Source: Anisodus tanguticus
Lineage: Eukaryota; Streptophyta; Magnoliopsida; Solanales; Solanaceae
NCBI GenBank assembly: GCA_034509755.1
Contig: CM067541.1
Span: 17,100,001 to 17,164,000 of the forward strand
Length of the DNA: 64,000 nucleotides
Reading direction: 5' to 3'
Each line of letters starts with the position of its first letter. The stretch's first letter is position 1. The notes below the pieces were generated by a model. It did not search any database. It saw only the letters and a list, made by a program, of their open reading frames with translations, and was not told the origin of the DNA. This document shows, one piece after another, positions 35,941-47,099 of the stretch. A program made the position numbers and the translations under genes.

Positions 35941-37472
35941 GTGTCTTCGTTAAATGACCCGAATTGGAAAATTGCTATGACCGATGAATATAATGCTCTT
36001 ATTGATAATAAGACGTGGGAGTTGGTGCCCCGTACATCTGGTATTAATATTATTAGGTCTATGTGGATTTTTGCTCATAAGGACAATTCAGATGGTTCCT
36101 TTACACGACATAAGGCGCGGCTTGTGGGTGATGGTAAGACTCAGTAGGTTGGTGTGGATTGTGGTGAGACGTTTAGTCCGATGGTCAAGCCGGCTACCAT
36201 TCGCACTGTACTTAGCTTGACTCTTTCGAAAGCATGGCTTATTCATCAGTTAGATGTGAAGAATGCTTTCCTACATGGTGATCTCAAGGAAACAGTCTAT
36301 ATGCATCAACCTTTGGGGTTTAGGGATCCCAAATATCCTCATCATGTCTGTTTGTTGAAGAAGTCCTTATATAGGCTTAAGCAGTCGCCGCGGGCCTGGT
36401 ATAAGAGGTTTGTCGACTATGTTTCGACTATTGGGTTCACTCACAGCAGGGCGGATAATTCCTTATTCATATATCGTTGTGGTTCGTCCTTGGCTTATAT
36501 ACTGTTATATGTGGATGATATTATTCTGACTGCCTCTTCCGATGCCTTACGCCAGTCTATCATGACAAAGCTCAGCTCTGAGTTTGTATGAAAGACTTGG
36601 GGCCCTTGAGTTATTTTTTGGGGATTGTTTATCACTCGTCATGTAGGTGGGTTGTTCTTATCTCAAAGAAAGTATGCCGCTGAGATCATTGAGAGGGATG
36701 GGATGTCATCCTGTAAGTCCACTTCCACTACCGTTGATACTAAGCCCAAGCTTAGTGCTGCGGCCGGCGCACCATACGAGGATCTGACCCGCTATCGCAG
36801 TCTTGCAGGGGCCCTTCAGTATCTTACATTTATGAGATCATATATTACGTATGTTGTACATCAGGTTGTTTGTTTATACATGATCCCAAAGTTGAGCACA
36901 TGAATGTGCTCAAACGCATCATTCGGTATATTCAGGGTACGCTTGACTATGGCTGACATTTATATCCTTCTTCTACGTCAACACTTGTCTCATATACGGA
37001 TGCTGATTGGGGTGGTTGTCCGGACATCAGACGTTCTACGTCTGGCTATTGTATGTTTCTTGGTAATAACTTGGTCTCATGGTCTACGAAGCGTCAGTCA
37101 ACTTTATCCCGTTCTAGTGCAAAGGCCGAGTATCGAGGGGTAGCTAATGTGGTCTCTCAATCATGTTGGTTACGTAATTTGCTGTTAGAGCTTCATTGCC
37201 CTATTCAGAAAGTGACCTTGGTGTATTGTGATAATGTTAGTGTCATCTACCTTTCTGGTAATCCGATTCAGCACCAGCGCACTAAACATATCGAGATGGA
37301 CATCCACTTTGTTCACGAAAAGGTTGCTCGTGGTCAAGTACGCGTCTGTCATGTCCCTTCCAGGAATCAAATTGCAGACATCTTTACAAAGGGTCTTCAC
37401 TCGGTCCTTTTTGAAGATTTTAGGGACAGTCTCAGCGTTCGAAGACCGCCCACTATGACTGCGGGGGTGTGT
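35941..37472 (+). pseudogene. RT and RNase H of the truncated copia element
   Basis: RT blocks in order: NWKIAMTDEYNALIDNKTWE near 35960, KARLVGDGKTQ followed by a stop near 36147, FSPMVKPATIRTVLSL, HQLDVKNAFLHGDLKETVYM (catalytic Asp), SLYRLKQSPRAWYKRF, and the intact YVDD box in YILLYVDDIILTASSDA near 36505. A frameshift near 36590 breaks the ISYFLG region. RNase H has STLSRSSAKAEYRGVANV and LVYCDNVSVIYLSGNP, ending in IADIFTKGL near 37390. A short GC-poor linker with repeated 'QQLGQS'-like words precedes RT. The type matches the element at 51215. Confidence 0.85.
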
Positions 37473-37769
37473 TAGATATACATAATATACACAATATACA
37501 TGAGTATATATATGTATATTATGTTTATCTCGGCTCAATAGTGCATTGCCACTCGTGGGCAGTCCCCTTCTCATGTACTTTGTACAATTATGTAAAGTAG
37601 TGTTTTAGTGTAATTAGTATTGTACACTTACCATAATTGTATAGTTAGTCTCCAAATAGAATAAGGTTTTAGGAGTAGAATAGAAATAGGATTCTCCTAT
37701 TATGGAAATATGTAAATTGTATATATACTCCTTCAAGTAATGAAAATAATCAAGAGATTATTTCTTTCA
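37470..37769 (+). repeat. 3' LTR of the truncated copia element
   Basis: It follows the polypurine tract GACTGCGGGGGTG and starts TGTTAGATATAC. The likely end is TATTTCTTTCA at 37769, by analogy with the 206-bp LTRs at 51215. If the next 99 bp are counted in, the LTR would be 399 bp with ~98-bp inverted ends. Confidence 0.7.
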
Positions 37770-37868
37770 TGGGGAATGCCCACGAGTGGCAGTGCACTGT
37801 TGAGCCGAGATATACATAATATGCATATATATATTCATGTATATTGTGTATACTATGTATACCTAACC
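37770..37868 (-). repeat. Inverted copy of the first ~98 bp of the LTR
   Basis: Its reverse complement (GTTAGGTATACATAGTATAC through CTCGGCTCAACAGTGCACTG to CCACTCGTGGGCATTCCCC) matches 37471-37567 with 8 differences that I count by eye. It lies between the LTR and the right direct repeat. Confidence 0.85.
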
Positions 37869-37952
37869 GTTTCTTCCGGTTGTTCGTTCAACATGGAACA
37901 TGATAGTCACATTGGCACATTGCTCAAGAGTTAGTAATTCATAAATTTGCAG
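37869..37952 (+). repeat. Right copy of the ~85-bp direct repeat
   Basis: It matches 35532-35618 apart from a 3-4-base difference at TTGCT[GATCG/C]AAGAG and a few substitutions. Confidence 0.9.
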
Positions 37953-38664
37953 GAGTTTGTAATTAGGGGAGGATCCAAAGCATACATCTCAATTACTTAA
38001 ATGTTTAATGTGTTAAGACTGTGAGCCAAATATCTCGATAATCAAATAAGAATTTATTTGATAACCGAGAGACCAAAGCAGTTATCCAAATTGCCAAATA
38101 TGTATATTTGTGCTCCAATTAAGACAAAGCAATTGAACATTAGAATCGCTTTCATGTTTATAAACTAATTTCTTGAATCGAACATACATATTACTGATAG
38201 TTTGTGCTAATATACTAAGTCAGCTCATCTACTAAATTTGCAGGAGAACATTAGATGATCTGATTTTTTAATCAAGTTTTGACATGTTTATAAAACTAAT
38301 TTCTGGTCAAATATTACTGCTATTACTAGCAGGTACAAAAATGAAAAGAAAATAAAGATATTATGTTTAACGCAATATTTGAGAAAATTAGACAAAGGAA
38401 CTCAGCGAATTCATGCTTTGGAGCTAGAAAAAAAATGAAGAATTAATCTAAATAACCCCTCACCCAGTCGCTTAAATTAAAAATAATTTTAGTTGTATAA
38501 TATATGTATAATTCATGTTAGTATGTGTACAACGGTAGATAATTTATGTATATTGGCTAGAAAAAATAAACCGTAAATCGGGTCGGTTATTTGTGTACAA
38601 ATCCCCCCCCCCCCCCCCCCCCCCAAAAAAAAAGCGTAATTCATGACTATTAAATTTAGGATTT
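37953..38664. other. Intergenic DNA with a 22-C homopolymer
   Basis: AT-rich and gene-free. A run of 22 C lies at 38603-38624, directly followed by about nine A. Confidence 0.6.
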
Positions 38665-38679
38665 ATACTAGGAAACATT

Positions 38680-38786
38680 TTTTAAATTTTTTTTATTACT
38701 ATTATATAGTGGTAGAGGAAGGGAAAATGGGGAGGGGATATGGGGATTCGAACCCTCACCAACCAACTGAGCTACTAGATCCCTGC
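38680..38786 (-). mobile_element. tRNA-derived SINE with 15-bp target duplication
   Basis: On the minus strand the body begins AGGGATCTAGTAGCTCAGTT and continues GGTTGGTGAGGGTTCGAATC, with pol III A-box-like (TAGCTCAGTTGG) and B-box-like (GGTTCGAATCC) words. It ends in an A/T-rich tail. Perfect copies of ATACTAGGAAACATT flank it at 38665-38679 and 38787-38801. The body is only ~107 bp. Confidence 0.88.
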
Positions 38787-38801
38787 ATACTAGGAAACAT
38801 T

Positions 38802-41800
38802 AACCTCCGAATGAGTGATAATTTTTTATGGATCGGCTTAAGGGTGGCAAATTAGTCTATAAAATATGATTGGTCCGACCTGCTCAAATTTGGGCAGATT
38901 GGTCTCTATTTTCATGGTTGGTCGATTTGGGCATAGCCAAAGTTAGCTCATCTAGAAGTTGAGTTGATTTGTGCAGACTATGTCACCATAAATTATAGAA
39001 ATCCTCACATTAAAAAATCTCAAATTATTGAATATTGAAACGAAACAACGTCCAGATAAAATGAAATGGATAGTGAGGAGTGAGGACTTACAGAGTTTAA
39101 TTACCTAACTAATTTAGGATTGAATCATAATATATCGTTGTTTTATTTTTAAATGAAGTAAATAAGCTTTCAGAATTCAGAGTTACTGAAAGCTATAAGC
39201 AGAGGTGACAAAGATCCATATATCTCCTGGGTCCTAATTAGATGCTTTCTTATACATATATTCGATATTAAGAATTAATAATAGCTGGATAATCAAAGAG
39301 GATAATAACTTGAGACCTGTGTGGATATATGTTCATTTTCTTGCTCCCCACTTTTGTACTATTCTTCTTGGTTCATTTAACCTGCCCGAGATATTGCCTT
39401 TCTCCCTTCTTTTTCATCACTCACGCCCCTTCAAGCTTTATTACCACTCTCATTAAGCAATCATTTTTGCAGATATATACTATCCTTATTCCTTGGCTCT
39501 AGGCCCGCCTAACTTATTCGCACTTCTTGCTTTTTGTGAGTGCTATTTTTCCTGTCTTGTGTCATTACAGCTACAGAACTAATGTTGTTTTGTTTGTTGT
39601 GCTACCTAAGCTGATTTTTTTTGGGTGCTTCCTAAGACTGATTCTCTAAGCAAATTGACTTGGAGAAAGACCGACAACAAGGTTTCAAGGCCTATTTAAA
39701 TTTTTTGAAAAGAAAATTCATAATCTATCTAAGCGGACCGAGTCAAAAGTAGAAATGGAGAAGGGAATTACAAGTCGGGGTGGAGATAAGCGTTAATAGA
39801 TTTGAGTCGTTTGACAAAATTCAGTGACTTTCATCCAAATATTATGTGTTAAGAAACTCACTAGATATGTACAAGAACTATAGTAATCTAAAACCTGTAA
39901 AGTTCAAAATTCTAAACCGCAACCCATAAAATTTAAATTTCAAATTCGCCTAGAATAAAACCTCAGAGCTGAGGGCCTTGACTCGAGGGTTTCCCCGATT
40001 ACTAGGGCAGTTATGGTTGAGCGGTCATTTTTTGCCTACCAAATCCAAAATAGCTGTTATCCTTTGGGTGGAAACTAAAGATCCCCCATTGTATCCTAAA
40101 TCGTTAGGTGATAAACATATTCTTATTGAAGGTAACAGCATATCCTGATGAAAACATCTTTTCATTTCACTCGATATCGACAGAGTAAAAAAAATCCTCT
40201 GAACTTCTGCATTAGGTAGGACTGGTGTCACTCAAATGTGATTCCTCATTAAGAATATCAAATATTATGAAAACCTCGTAAGTCCCTCTTTTCGACCTTC
40301 AGAAACAAAGCAAAAAGGGAAGAGCGGTTATATGTGCGTCAAAATTAAATCAGAAAATAAGGCTAGCTGAGAAATTCTCAAGTAGAACAAAGACCCATTA
40401 TATGTACGTTAAAATTAAATCAGTAGAGGGGTTGATTGAAATAAAGTGATGGACAAATTAGCTGCCATATTCATGAAATTCTATCATCCCACACTAATTA
40501 GATTGACCGATTCGAAATTTTGTCTTTTCATTTGTTGCTATGAATTATGAATTAACACTAAGGGGTAATAATTTACCTTTCCAAGATCTAGCTAGATAGC
40601 ACCACCTTCCATCTTTTCCTAATTTTGATATGCCATTTGAAGGTCAAAAACAAACCGATGCAAAATCCTCCTTATAAGCATCATATATTCAAGCTACTGC
40701 TTTGAAATCACAAATGATCATTTGAATTACCACACTAGTTTCTTTGCCCCTCTAAGTGGTCCACAATTGTTCAGGATTATATGGAAAGAAATACAAACCT
40801 ACTTAAGCAAATAAAAATGTGTCATCTATATGACAATTTAAGCTTTTAGATGTGATTGTCATACAATTTCACACGGTATCATAGCTGGTTGAGGTTAAGC
40901 TTTTAAATTGCAAATGCACGGCAGTTCCAGGGAACACGTTATAATATATGGTAACAATCAACATACATCAGCTCCAAACTTTAGTGTGTTTAATTTGTTA
41001 ATGGATGAATATGAGTTGTCTGGTGTCTCAAAATTGTAAGTTAGAAAATAGGTTTGCCCCAGGCATGCACATAATAGTTCTGTTAAACCATAGATTGAAG
41101 AATGCTTTGCACTAAAATGACAATACATAGATATCTTTGAACAAAATTTTCATAAGCACAACCCAGACACTAGTGCATACACAAAATTGATACTTGAACA
41201 AAGTAACAAATGCTTCTATTACGATTCCTACCCTTAAATTTGACTAAGATAATGAACAAGGTTTCCCTGTGTGATTGGCATTTATTCCATAGTATATATC
41301 TCTGGCTTAAATGTATTGAGATGACCTATTTTATCAAGTGAAGCAAAGCTCTATACATCAAGAAGTAATCAAAGCTCAATACATCAAGAAGTAATTGTGA
41401 ATCTTACTGTTTATGGAAAATGAGGATCACAAAAAAAGTTATACTATATCTGCATACTAATTCATACCTTGGTGGTTACTCGTGGTATGAGTGGATGCTT
41501 TCTATCTATATAAACAGAAGCCCTATGTCGTTGAACGTCAACCTAAGACCTATGTCGTTGGACGTCGATCTATGTTGTTGGATGTCCGCATATATGTCGT
41601 CGTTGGACGTCTAGCTAGACCATAAAGAGAGGTATTTTATGTTTTGATTTTTAATTGGTTGGGTTGGAATAGGGTGGGCTGCGTGAGTATCGGGACATGG
41701 CGGATTTTATAGAATTTGAAGTTTTTGTGTTCTGGATTCTAAAATAATGACATTGTATACAGATAGTAATTGGGTTCTGATTTTTATTTTGAGTATATTT

Positions 41801-42187
41801 AGTAAATTCTTTAAACACATATACAAGATTGAGTCAAAATTATTGAATTCTACTGACTCGTATATTAAACAAACCGACATTAATAAACGTATCATCACCA
41901 CCTTTTATACCAAGATATATATGGCTATAGGGTAGAAAATGAGTTCAATGAAAGAGTCTTTGGACTCTTCTAAATTTCGGTTGAAGATAGTTCTGATAAT
42001 ATCCTAGATATGAATATCGTTATTTGACCAGAAGATTAGAGGACAAAGATATCGAAAGATAAAAAAGAAGACGTACCAAGACTTGAATTTGAACTCTCTA
42101 TAATGAGCTGAACAAGAAAGAAGGTCATCAAGTTAGTCCCCCAAGAAAAATGAAATCAATTAGTGATCTTTGCGGGATTCAGATTTA
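38802..42187. other. Long gene-free stretch
   Basis: No gene seen. 38830-39030 is a degenerate dispersed repeat (GGGTGGCAAATTAGTC start). 41518-41622 holds four degenerate units of TATGTCGTTGGACGTC. 41700-41935 resembles a dispersed repeat also seen near 48400-48640 (words such as ATTGAGTCAAA). The remainder is unremarkable AT-rich DNA. Confidence 0.45.
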
Positions 42188-42640
42188 GCGTATTGGATCT
42201 AATAACAACAATAACATACTCAGTATAATTAAATAAGTAGAATCTGAGGAGGATAAGATGTACGCACACGTTGCCTCTATTTTTACGAGCTAGAGATGTT
42301 TTCGATAGATTATCGACTCAAAAGAAATATATATATAGGAGAAATAGAGACAAAAATAATAAATATGCAAAACAAATATAGTAACAGAAACCAATACACA
42401 TTGGCGAAAAAGAAACTATGTGACTACCTAAATCATACGGCTACAAGTACGATGACCCTATGTTACCTACTAACCATCTAGCCTAATCCTCGACCTCCAT
42501 ATCTTCCTATCTAAGATCATGCCCCCAATCAACTGGGATTGTTTCATGTATTGTCTAATCACCTCCTCCAATTCTTCTTCCGCCTAACTCTACCTTTCCT
42601 AATTCTTTAATTAAGGCTCTGATCCCATTTCTCCCAAATT
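42188..42640 (-). mobile_element. RTE-type LINE 3' end, minus strand
   Basis: The minus strand reads the end of an RTE reverse transcriptase (GGCGGAAGAAGAATTGGAGG, GATCTTAGATAGGAAGATAT, GGAGGTCGAGGATTAGGCTA) and then a 3' UTR finishing with GTATGTTATTGTTGTT-like sequence at 42190-42215. The coding end equals that of the copy at 49640. It is 5'-truncated near the G run at 42650. Confidence 0.72.
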
Positions 42641-42649
42641 TGAGCCGTT

Positions 42650-42666
42650 GGGGGGGGGGGGGGGGG
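42650..42666. repeat. Homopolymer of 17 G
   Basis: An uninterrupted G run at the truncated end of the RTE fragment. Confidence 0.9.
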
Positions 42667-42750
42667 TTGGCCTAGTTTTCCCCTAATATTTTTCGTATAT
42701 TGATTTGTGTTTAATGTACTCAGCCACTGTGTGGTAGTTTTATTTAAAAG

Positions 42751-44819
42751 TGTAATACCCCGTACTTTAGGGCCATGATTTAAATCGCTAGACATATATG
42801 TAAGTAGACCTGAGTTTTGGGGAAATTTTGTTATATTTACGTATTCACATCAAGAGCTTGGTGTATAAAAGGATAAAGTCCCAAAATGATTTAGGACTTA
42901 ATAAGTGTGACGACGGAAATTGAAAACAATATGTTGTGTGTTCCAAAAGAGGTTGCGGACTAGTATCATATTACATGATTAATGAATATATGAAGTGTGA
43001 TAAAAATAATTTATTATTTTTGTGAATCGTGATCATGGAATTAACTATGTGGTTAATTGAATAAAAATTGAGATAAAATGAAAAAAATAAGGGATTAATT
43101 ACGATATTAATTATCATTGCAGGGATAGATGTGAATGGGGTGCATCCACGTGTAACCAAGGGAAGTAGACAACAAATGACTATGCTAATACAAAGTAGTT
43201 AGATGGCATTTTCTAAATTCATTTGCAAGAGTGATATTTTATGGTGGGACATATAATCCCACTTGCGTTGCTGTTTATATATAAAGGGGAAGATTTAATT
43301 CCTAGTCTAAAAAAAATTCAAAATCAACTCCCCTACTACTAATACTAATAGACCACTACTTCAATTCTACTTGAGTTCAATCAAACAAATCAAAATAATT
43401 TACTCCACTACGTCTCTTGTTTATACCTGTATACAAGTCTCACCATGTTAGAAGAAGATGATGTCCATATGTAATGAAAGGGAATGTGCCTCGTAAGATA
43501 AGAATAGGCAGCAACGAAAATTATAAGCAACGTTATTTAAATTTTTTACGGATTTCGCGCACCGCTTTTATCTCGTTGTTTCGTTTTGTTGTGTTATTGA
43601 ATCCGGATTTTCTTCAAAGTAAAGTAAGGTGGAAGAAAAGGGGTTCTTGGCAAATAAGGTTGAGGTGCTAGATGAGTTGCGTTGATTAGATTGTTAAGAA
43701 GACCAATAAAGGTATGTGAAGGCTATCTCTTTCCTTCTTTTGGCATAACCCGTGTGTAAACGAACGTAAACGATTGTCCGTCCAAAGTAACTCTACTCTT
43801 GAAAGCTAGAAATGTATATGTCCTTCACTCTATTGAAGAAGTTTGTTGATTCATGTATATCTTGTCTTATTGACTCATAATGAAAGGTCTGTTATATGTT
43901 AGTTCCATAATGTTAATCGGAAGTGCAACGACCTTACGTCTCTCCGATAAACTCAAGTTGTCTCTGCATCATTCATGCATTATATACATACATACACCTT
44001 GACCTCAAAAGAGTTATATACGCTACTATATGATATGCATTATATATATGTATGGGGTATGGGAAAAGGGAAGGCGTTATATACGCACCACCACCTGCAG
44101 CTGGTATATATGATGATTATGCCCACAGAGGCCAATATGATATGATGGGATGCCCACAGAAGCTTGATGGCGTTATATACGCATATGTATATATATGACT
44201 GGCATTGTGCATGCATAGACATGATACTTAGGCATATTATGAGCCTCAAGAGGCTTTATGTACAAGTTGATTATTCTTGTCTCATGTTACTTTATGTCTC
44301 TATTATGCTATTTTTCATGTTTGGCATACTCGGTACATTATTCGTACTAACGTCCCTTTTGTCAGGGGATGCTGCGTTTCATGCCCGCATGCTCAGGTAG
44401 ACAAGGCGACGGTCCGCACTAGTAGGTTGTTGGTTCAGCTGATATTGGAGCACTCTACTTGTTCCAAAGTTGCAGTCTAGTCTTGGTATGATATTTTTTT
44501 ATATGCATAGGGGTATGACGGGGCCCTGTCCCGACCTTATGATGTCACTTACTCTGTAGAGTCTTGTAGACAGTTGTCTTGTGTATAATAGTCGTGTATG
44601 GCCGGCCTTAGTATGTATATATGCATAGGTTGGGTTCTTCTGTTTGCAGGATTTTACGCAGCACCTTTTCAGTTTATTATTTCTCTGTGTCAGCAGGTTA
44701 CCTCGTGACGGCCCTCGTGGCCCATGCTTAGTTACGGTTAGGTGGTAAATACATGATTAGTGGTACTCAGTAAGTAAAGCATGAGTGCCCGTCATGGCCC
44801 TCCGGTTCGGATCGTAACA
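42751..44819 (+). mobile_element. Solo LTR of a Tekay/Del-like Ty3/gypsy element
   Basis: It starts TGTAATACCCCGTACTTTAG and ends TCCGGTTCGGATCGTAACA. The internal words (GGGGATGCTGCGTTTCATGC, GACGGGGCCCTGTCCCGACC, repeated GGCGTTATATACGC near 44015-44180) are typical of the long LTRs of solanaceous chromovirus (Tekay/Del) elements. Flanks are AAAAG (42746-42750) and AAGAG (44820-44824), a 5-bp duplication with one mismatch. No internal region is present, so it is a solo LTR left by recombination. Short frames inside it are not genes. Confidence 0.78.
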
Positions 44820-45005
44820 AAGAGAAACTGGAAAAAAAAATGAGACAGCACTATGTGCAAAGAAAGTTTTTTTTTCACAAAAGAAACGCACAATTAGAAG
44901 CACAAATCTATGTTACATTACCAACAGAAAGAGGTATCTTTCTTCTGGGCCGAGTAGCACAAATTGAAGAAGGAACTTTGTCTGCTTAGAATTTCCTTAC
45001 CCTAG

Positions 45006-46232
45006 TTAGGTTTCCCAGAGCTTTGCACAAAATTGGAAGTCTGTTAATTGATACTGCAGGAGAAATAAGTAAATCTATAAAAACGACAAAAATCAAAACC
45101 ATCAATTTAAATAATTTCTATGTCATGTGGTTTAATTTGAAGCCCCGATAATTAAACAAAGTCTGAAACCTACCTCATGAGTAATTCCGGCATTTTGCTG
45201 ATAATTGAAGTTAGTAAATGGGACGTTCCAATTTTCATTAACCACCAAATTAGAGTGATCGGCTCTATTAAGCTGCTTCTCCTGATGGGAGGTGAGTTCT
45301 TGCATTTCAGCTACCACTTCATATGGAGAATCATTCACGTTAGTAGCACTTTTGAAGGGCCTCCAATTAGACATATTGGCTTTGGATTTACCAATCTTTA
45401 TTTGTGTTCTCTCTCTAGCTCTGGCTCTTGCTTGATTTCTTGATTCCCTTATAAGAGGATCAAATGCAACTCTACAAGCCATTTTAGCCTTTTTCTTCTT
45501 ATCCTTGTTACATGAGGGTCCTCCTTTAGCAGTTTCTTTCTTGTTATTATTAGAAGATGTTTCATCAGGAAAAGTTCCTGATACAACTTCACACTCAGAA
45601 ACATAATTAGATGCACAAATTGCACCAACTCCAGCAGTAGTACTAGTGCAGGTTTGTCTATTCATGTGAGGAACCGCTCCTCCATTGCCTTTGGCTAGCT
45701 CTTTCACTGCTGCCTCCGCTTTATTAAGCAACCATTCGACAGTTTTGCTGGCCTTATCGAACCCCAACAAGTCTTGCAAATCGAAAAACTTGCGAGCTGC
45801 ATCAATTGAAAGTCTCATCCTTCGATCTCTAGGGCCACGAGCGGTGTTGATTTTGCTGTGTCGATCTTTATTTGAAGATCTCTTGTTTTTCTGGATTCGT
45901 CCGCGAATAATACTAATTCTGCTACTCATCATGTCATCTCCTTTGTTTTCACGGCCTTCTACTCCTTCATTTCCTTGTATATAATTGCTAGTAACAGTTT
46001 CGGTATTGTAAGGAATTTTTACACTATCAGTGACAGTCTCGGTGTTGTCAACTAAGATTTCAAGACTTTGATCTTCTATAAAGGGAACTTCTTGTTGGTG
46101 TTCAAGGAAATAGTCATGGTAACTTTGAAAGAATAGGTCGTATTCATATGGAGTCAAAGGAGAAGGGATATTGTGGAATACAGACGACAAAATGGGGCTG
46201 TGATTGCAGTTATTGTTGCTTGGAGGATACAT
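45006..46232 (-). CDS. BRC1: TCP transcription factor, TB1/BRANCHED1-like
   Basis: The ATG at 46232 opens MYPPSNNNCNHSPILSSVFH. Exon 1 codes 353 residues: the basic helix-loop-helix TCP domain at about 121-179 (KDRHSKINTARGPRDRRMRL, FFDLQDLLGFDKASKTVEWL) and the Arg-rich R domain at about 262-279 (RESRNQARARARERTQIK). TCP plus R places it in the CYC/TB1 class. A 120-bp intron (45054-45173, GTAGGT...CTCCTGCAG) is followed by exon 2, YQLTDFQFCAKLWET and stop at 45006. This gives 368 residues. The WN..FTNFNYQQNAGITHE end of exon 1 and exon 2 resemble solanaceous BRC1, which represses axillary bud outgrowth in the nucleus. Read-through gives a 366-residue form with a different 13-residue tail. 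A CYC-like paralogue is the main alternative; BRC1a versus BRC1b cannot be decided here. It is the only intact host gene in the window. Confidence 0.9.
45054..45173 (-). other. BRC1: Intron of the BRC1-like gene, retainable
   Basis: The donor is CATGAG|GTAGGTTTC and the acceptor TTTATTTCTCCTGCAG-like (ACTTATTTCTCCTGCAG|TATCAA). Splicing keeps frame. Retention adds VGFRLCLIIGASN and a stop at 45132. In potato BRC1a, alternative splicing at the 3' end of the gene is known to make long and short forms. Confidence 0.82.
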
Positions 46233-46456
46233 TTTTCTAGTATATATTTTGCAGCACCAGGAAAATATGAGTAGCTATAGCTTGAGAGGCTATGTGGTGG
46301 GACTAGATCTTGAGACTGACTGGGATAAACACAGCTAAAACCTCTTTTAATTTGGTTAATTAAGCAAGGTAGCTGCAATAAGAAGAAAATAAAACAATGG
46401 TATTAAGATTACTGAGAGAGACTCATCATCATTCACTTAAGTAGATGTTGATTACT

Positions 46457-46477
46457 CCCCCCCCCCCCCCCCCCCCC
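46457..46477. repeat. Homopolymer of 21 C in the BRC1-like 5' leader
   Basis: On the transcribed strand this is a G run, between the predicted TATA box and the ATG, near or within the 5' UTR. Confidence 0.9.
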
Positions 46478-46508
46478 TCTTATTTTCCTATCTATGTCCT
46501 CGTGGTTC

Positions 46509-46516
46509 TATTTATA
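46509..46516 (-). promoter_or_regulatory. BRC1: TATA box of the BRC1-like gene
   Basis: CTGTATAAATAG on the minus strand, about 280 bp upstream of the ATG, predicts a start near 46480 and a leader of about 250 bases. A good splice acceptor (TTTCTTCTTATTGCAG) near 46374 leaves open an intron in the leader. Confidence 0.6.
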
Positions 46517-46653
46517 CAGTAATAAGAGAGAGCAGCAAAGACTTGAACTAGTATGTGATTGACCATATCATTTTTCTGCTTGAGAACGACAGCTTGATAA
46601 AATGTATGTGTGTTTTTTTGATATGTGAGTGCTAATTACTTATGAATATATAG

Positions 46654-46654
<1 letters not shown>

Positions 46655-46718
<64 letters not shown>
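46655..46718. repeat. (TG)32 microsatellite upstream of the BRC1-like gene
   Basis: A perfect dinucleotide run about 140 bp upstream of the TATA box. (TG)n tracts can form Z-DNA and vary in length between alleles. Confidence 0.95.
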
Positions 46719-46720
<2 letters not shown>

Positions 46721-46739
46721 TAGCTATTTCTGGAGCTTG

Positions 46740-47099
46740 AGAGAGACAGACAATGTGCTATAAGATTGTGGAAAAGAGGTGTAGGAAGAATATAAATTTA
46801 CAAGATACAAAGAGCCACAATTCCCCCTCCATCTTTATAACTACTAAAGCAAAAGTTGGAAAGGGAAAGGAAATGGGAATAGCAAAGCAAGTGCTTGTAG
46901 CAGGAGGAGTAGCGGTATTTTTGGAAATGAATGGATACGAAGGACTTGTTATTGTGCCCCTTCACGTGATCAGCTGACAGATAGAGAAAAACCACTCTCT
47001 CTCTCCCACCTCCCTTCCACAACCCTAGACCAGTCCCCTCTCTTTTCTCTCCACACCCTACCCCTCCCCCAACCCCTACCCCTTAAATTAATTTTAACA
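46740..47099. other. Distal upstream region of the BRC1-like gene
   Basis: No gene recognised. It has a CT-rich part at 46990-47080. The 74-codon frame at 46753 has no recognisable family. Confidence 0.4.

Larger units (their letters stand above)
35619..37868 (+). mobile_element. 5'-truncated Ty1/copia element with filler DNA at both junctions
   Basis: RT and RNase H plus one LTR remain. The left junction starts with a 25-bp copy (35619-35643) of the adjacent flank (35553-35577). The right end carries a 98-bp inverted copy of the LTR start (37771-37868). Non-element DNA of ~85 bp is directly duplicated outside. Confidence 0.82.

Noticed and set aside
40880..40905. GGTATCATAGCTGG as a copia primer site
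   Set aside because: No LTR or gag lies on either side; chance similarity.
45177..45984. Plus-strand frames of 88 and 99 codons over the TCP gene
   Set aside because: They are antisense shadows of the TCP coding exon.
46154..46378. Possible upstream ORF overlapping the BRC1-like start codon
   Set aside because: Its first codon on the minus strand is TTG, not ATG, and it overlaps a likely splice acceptor. No support for a real uORF.
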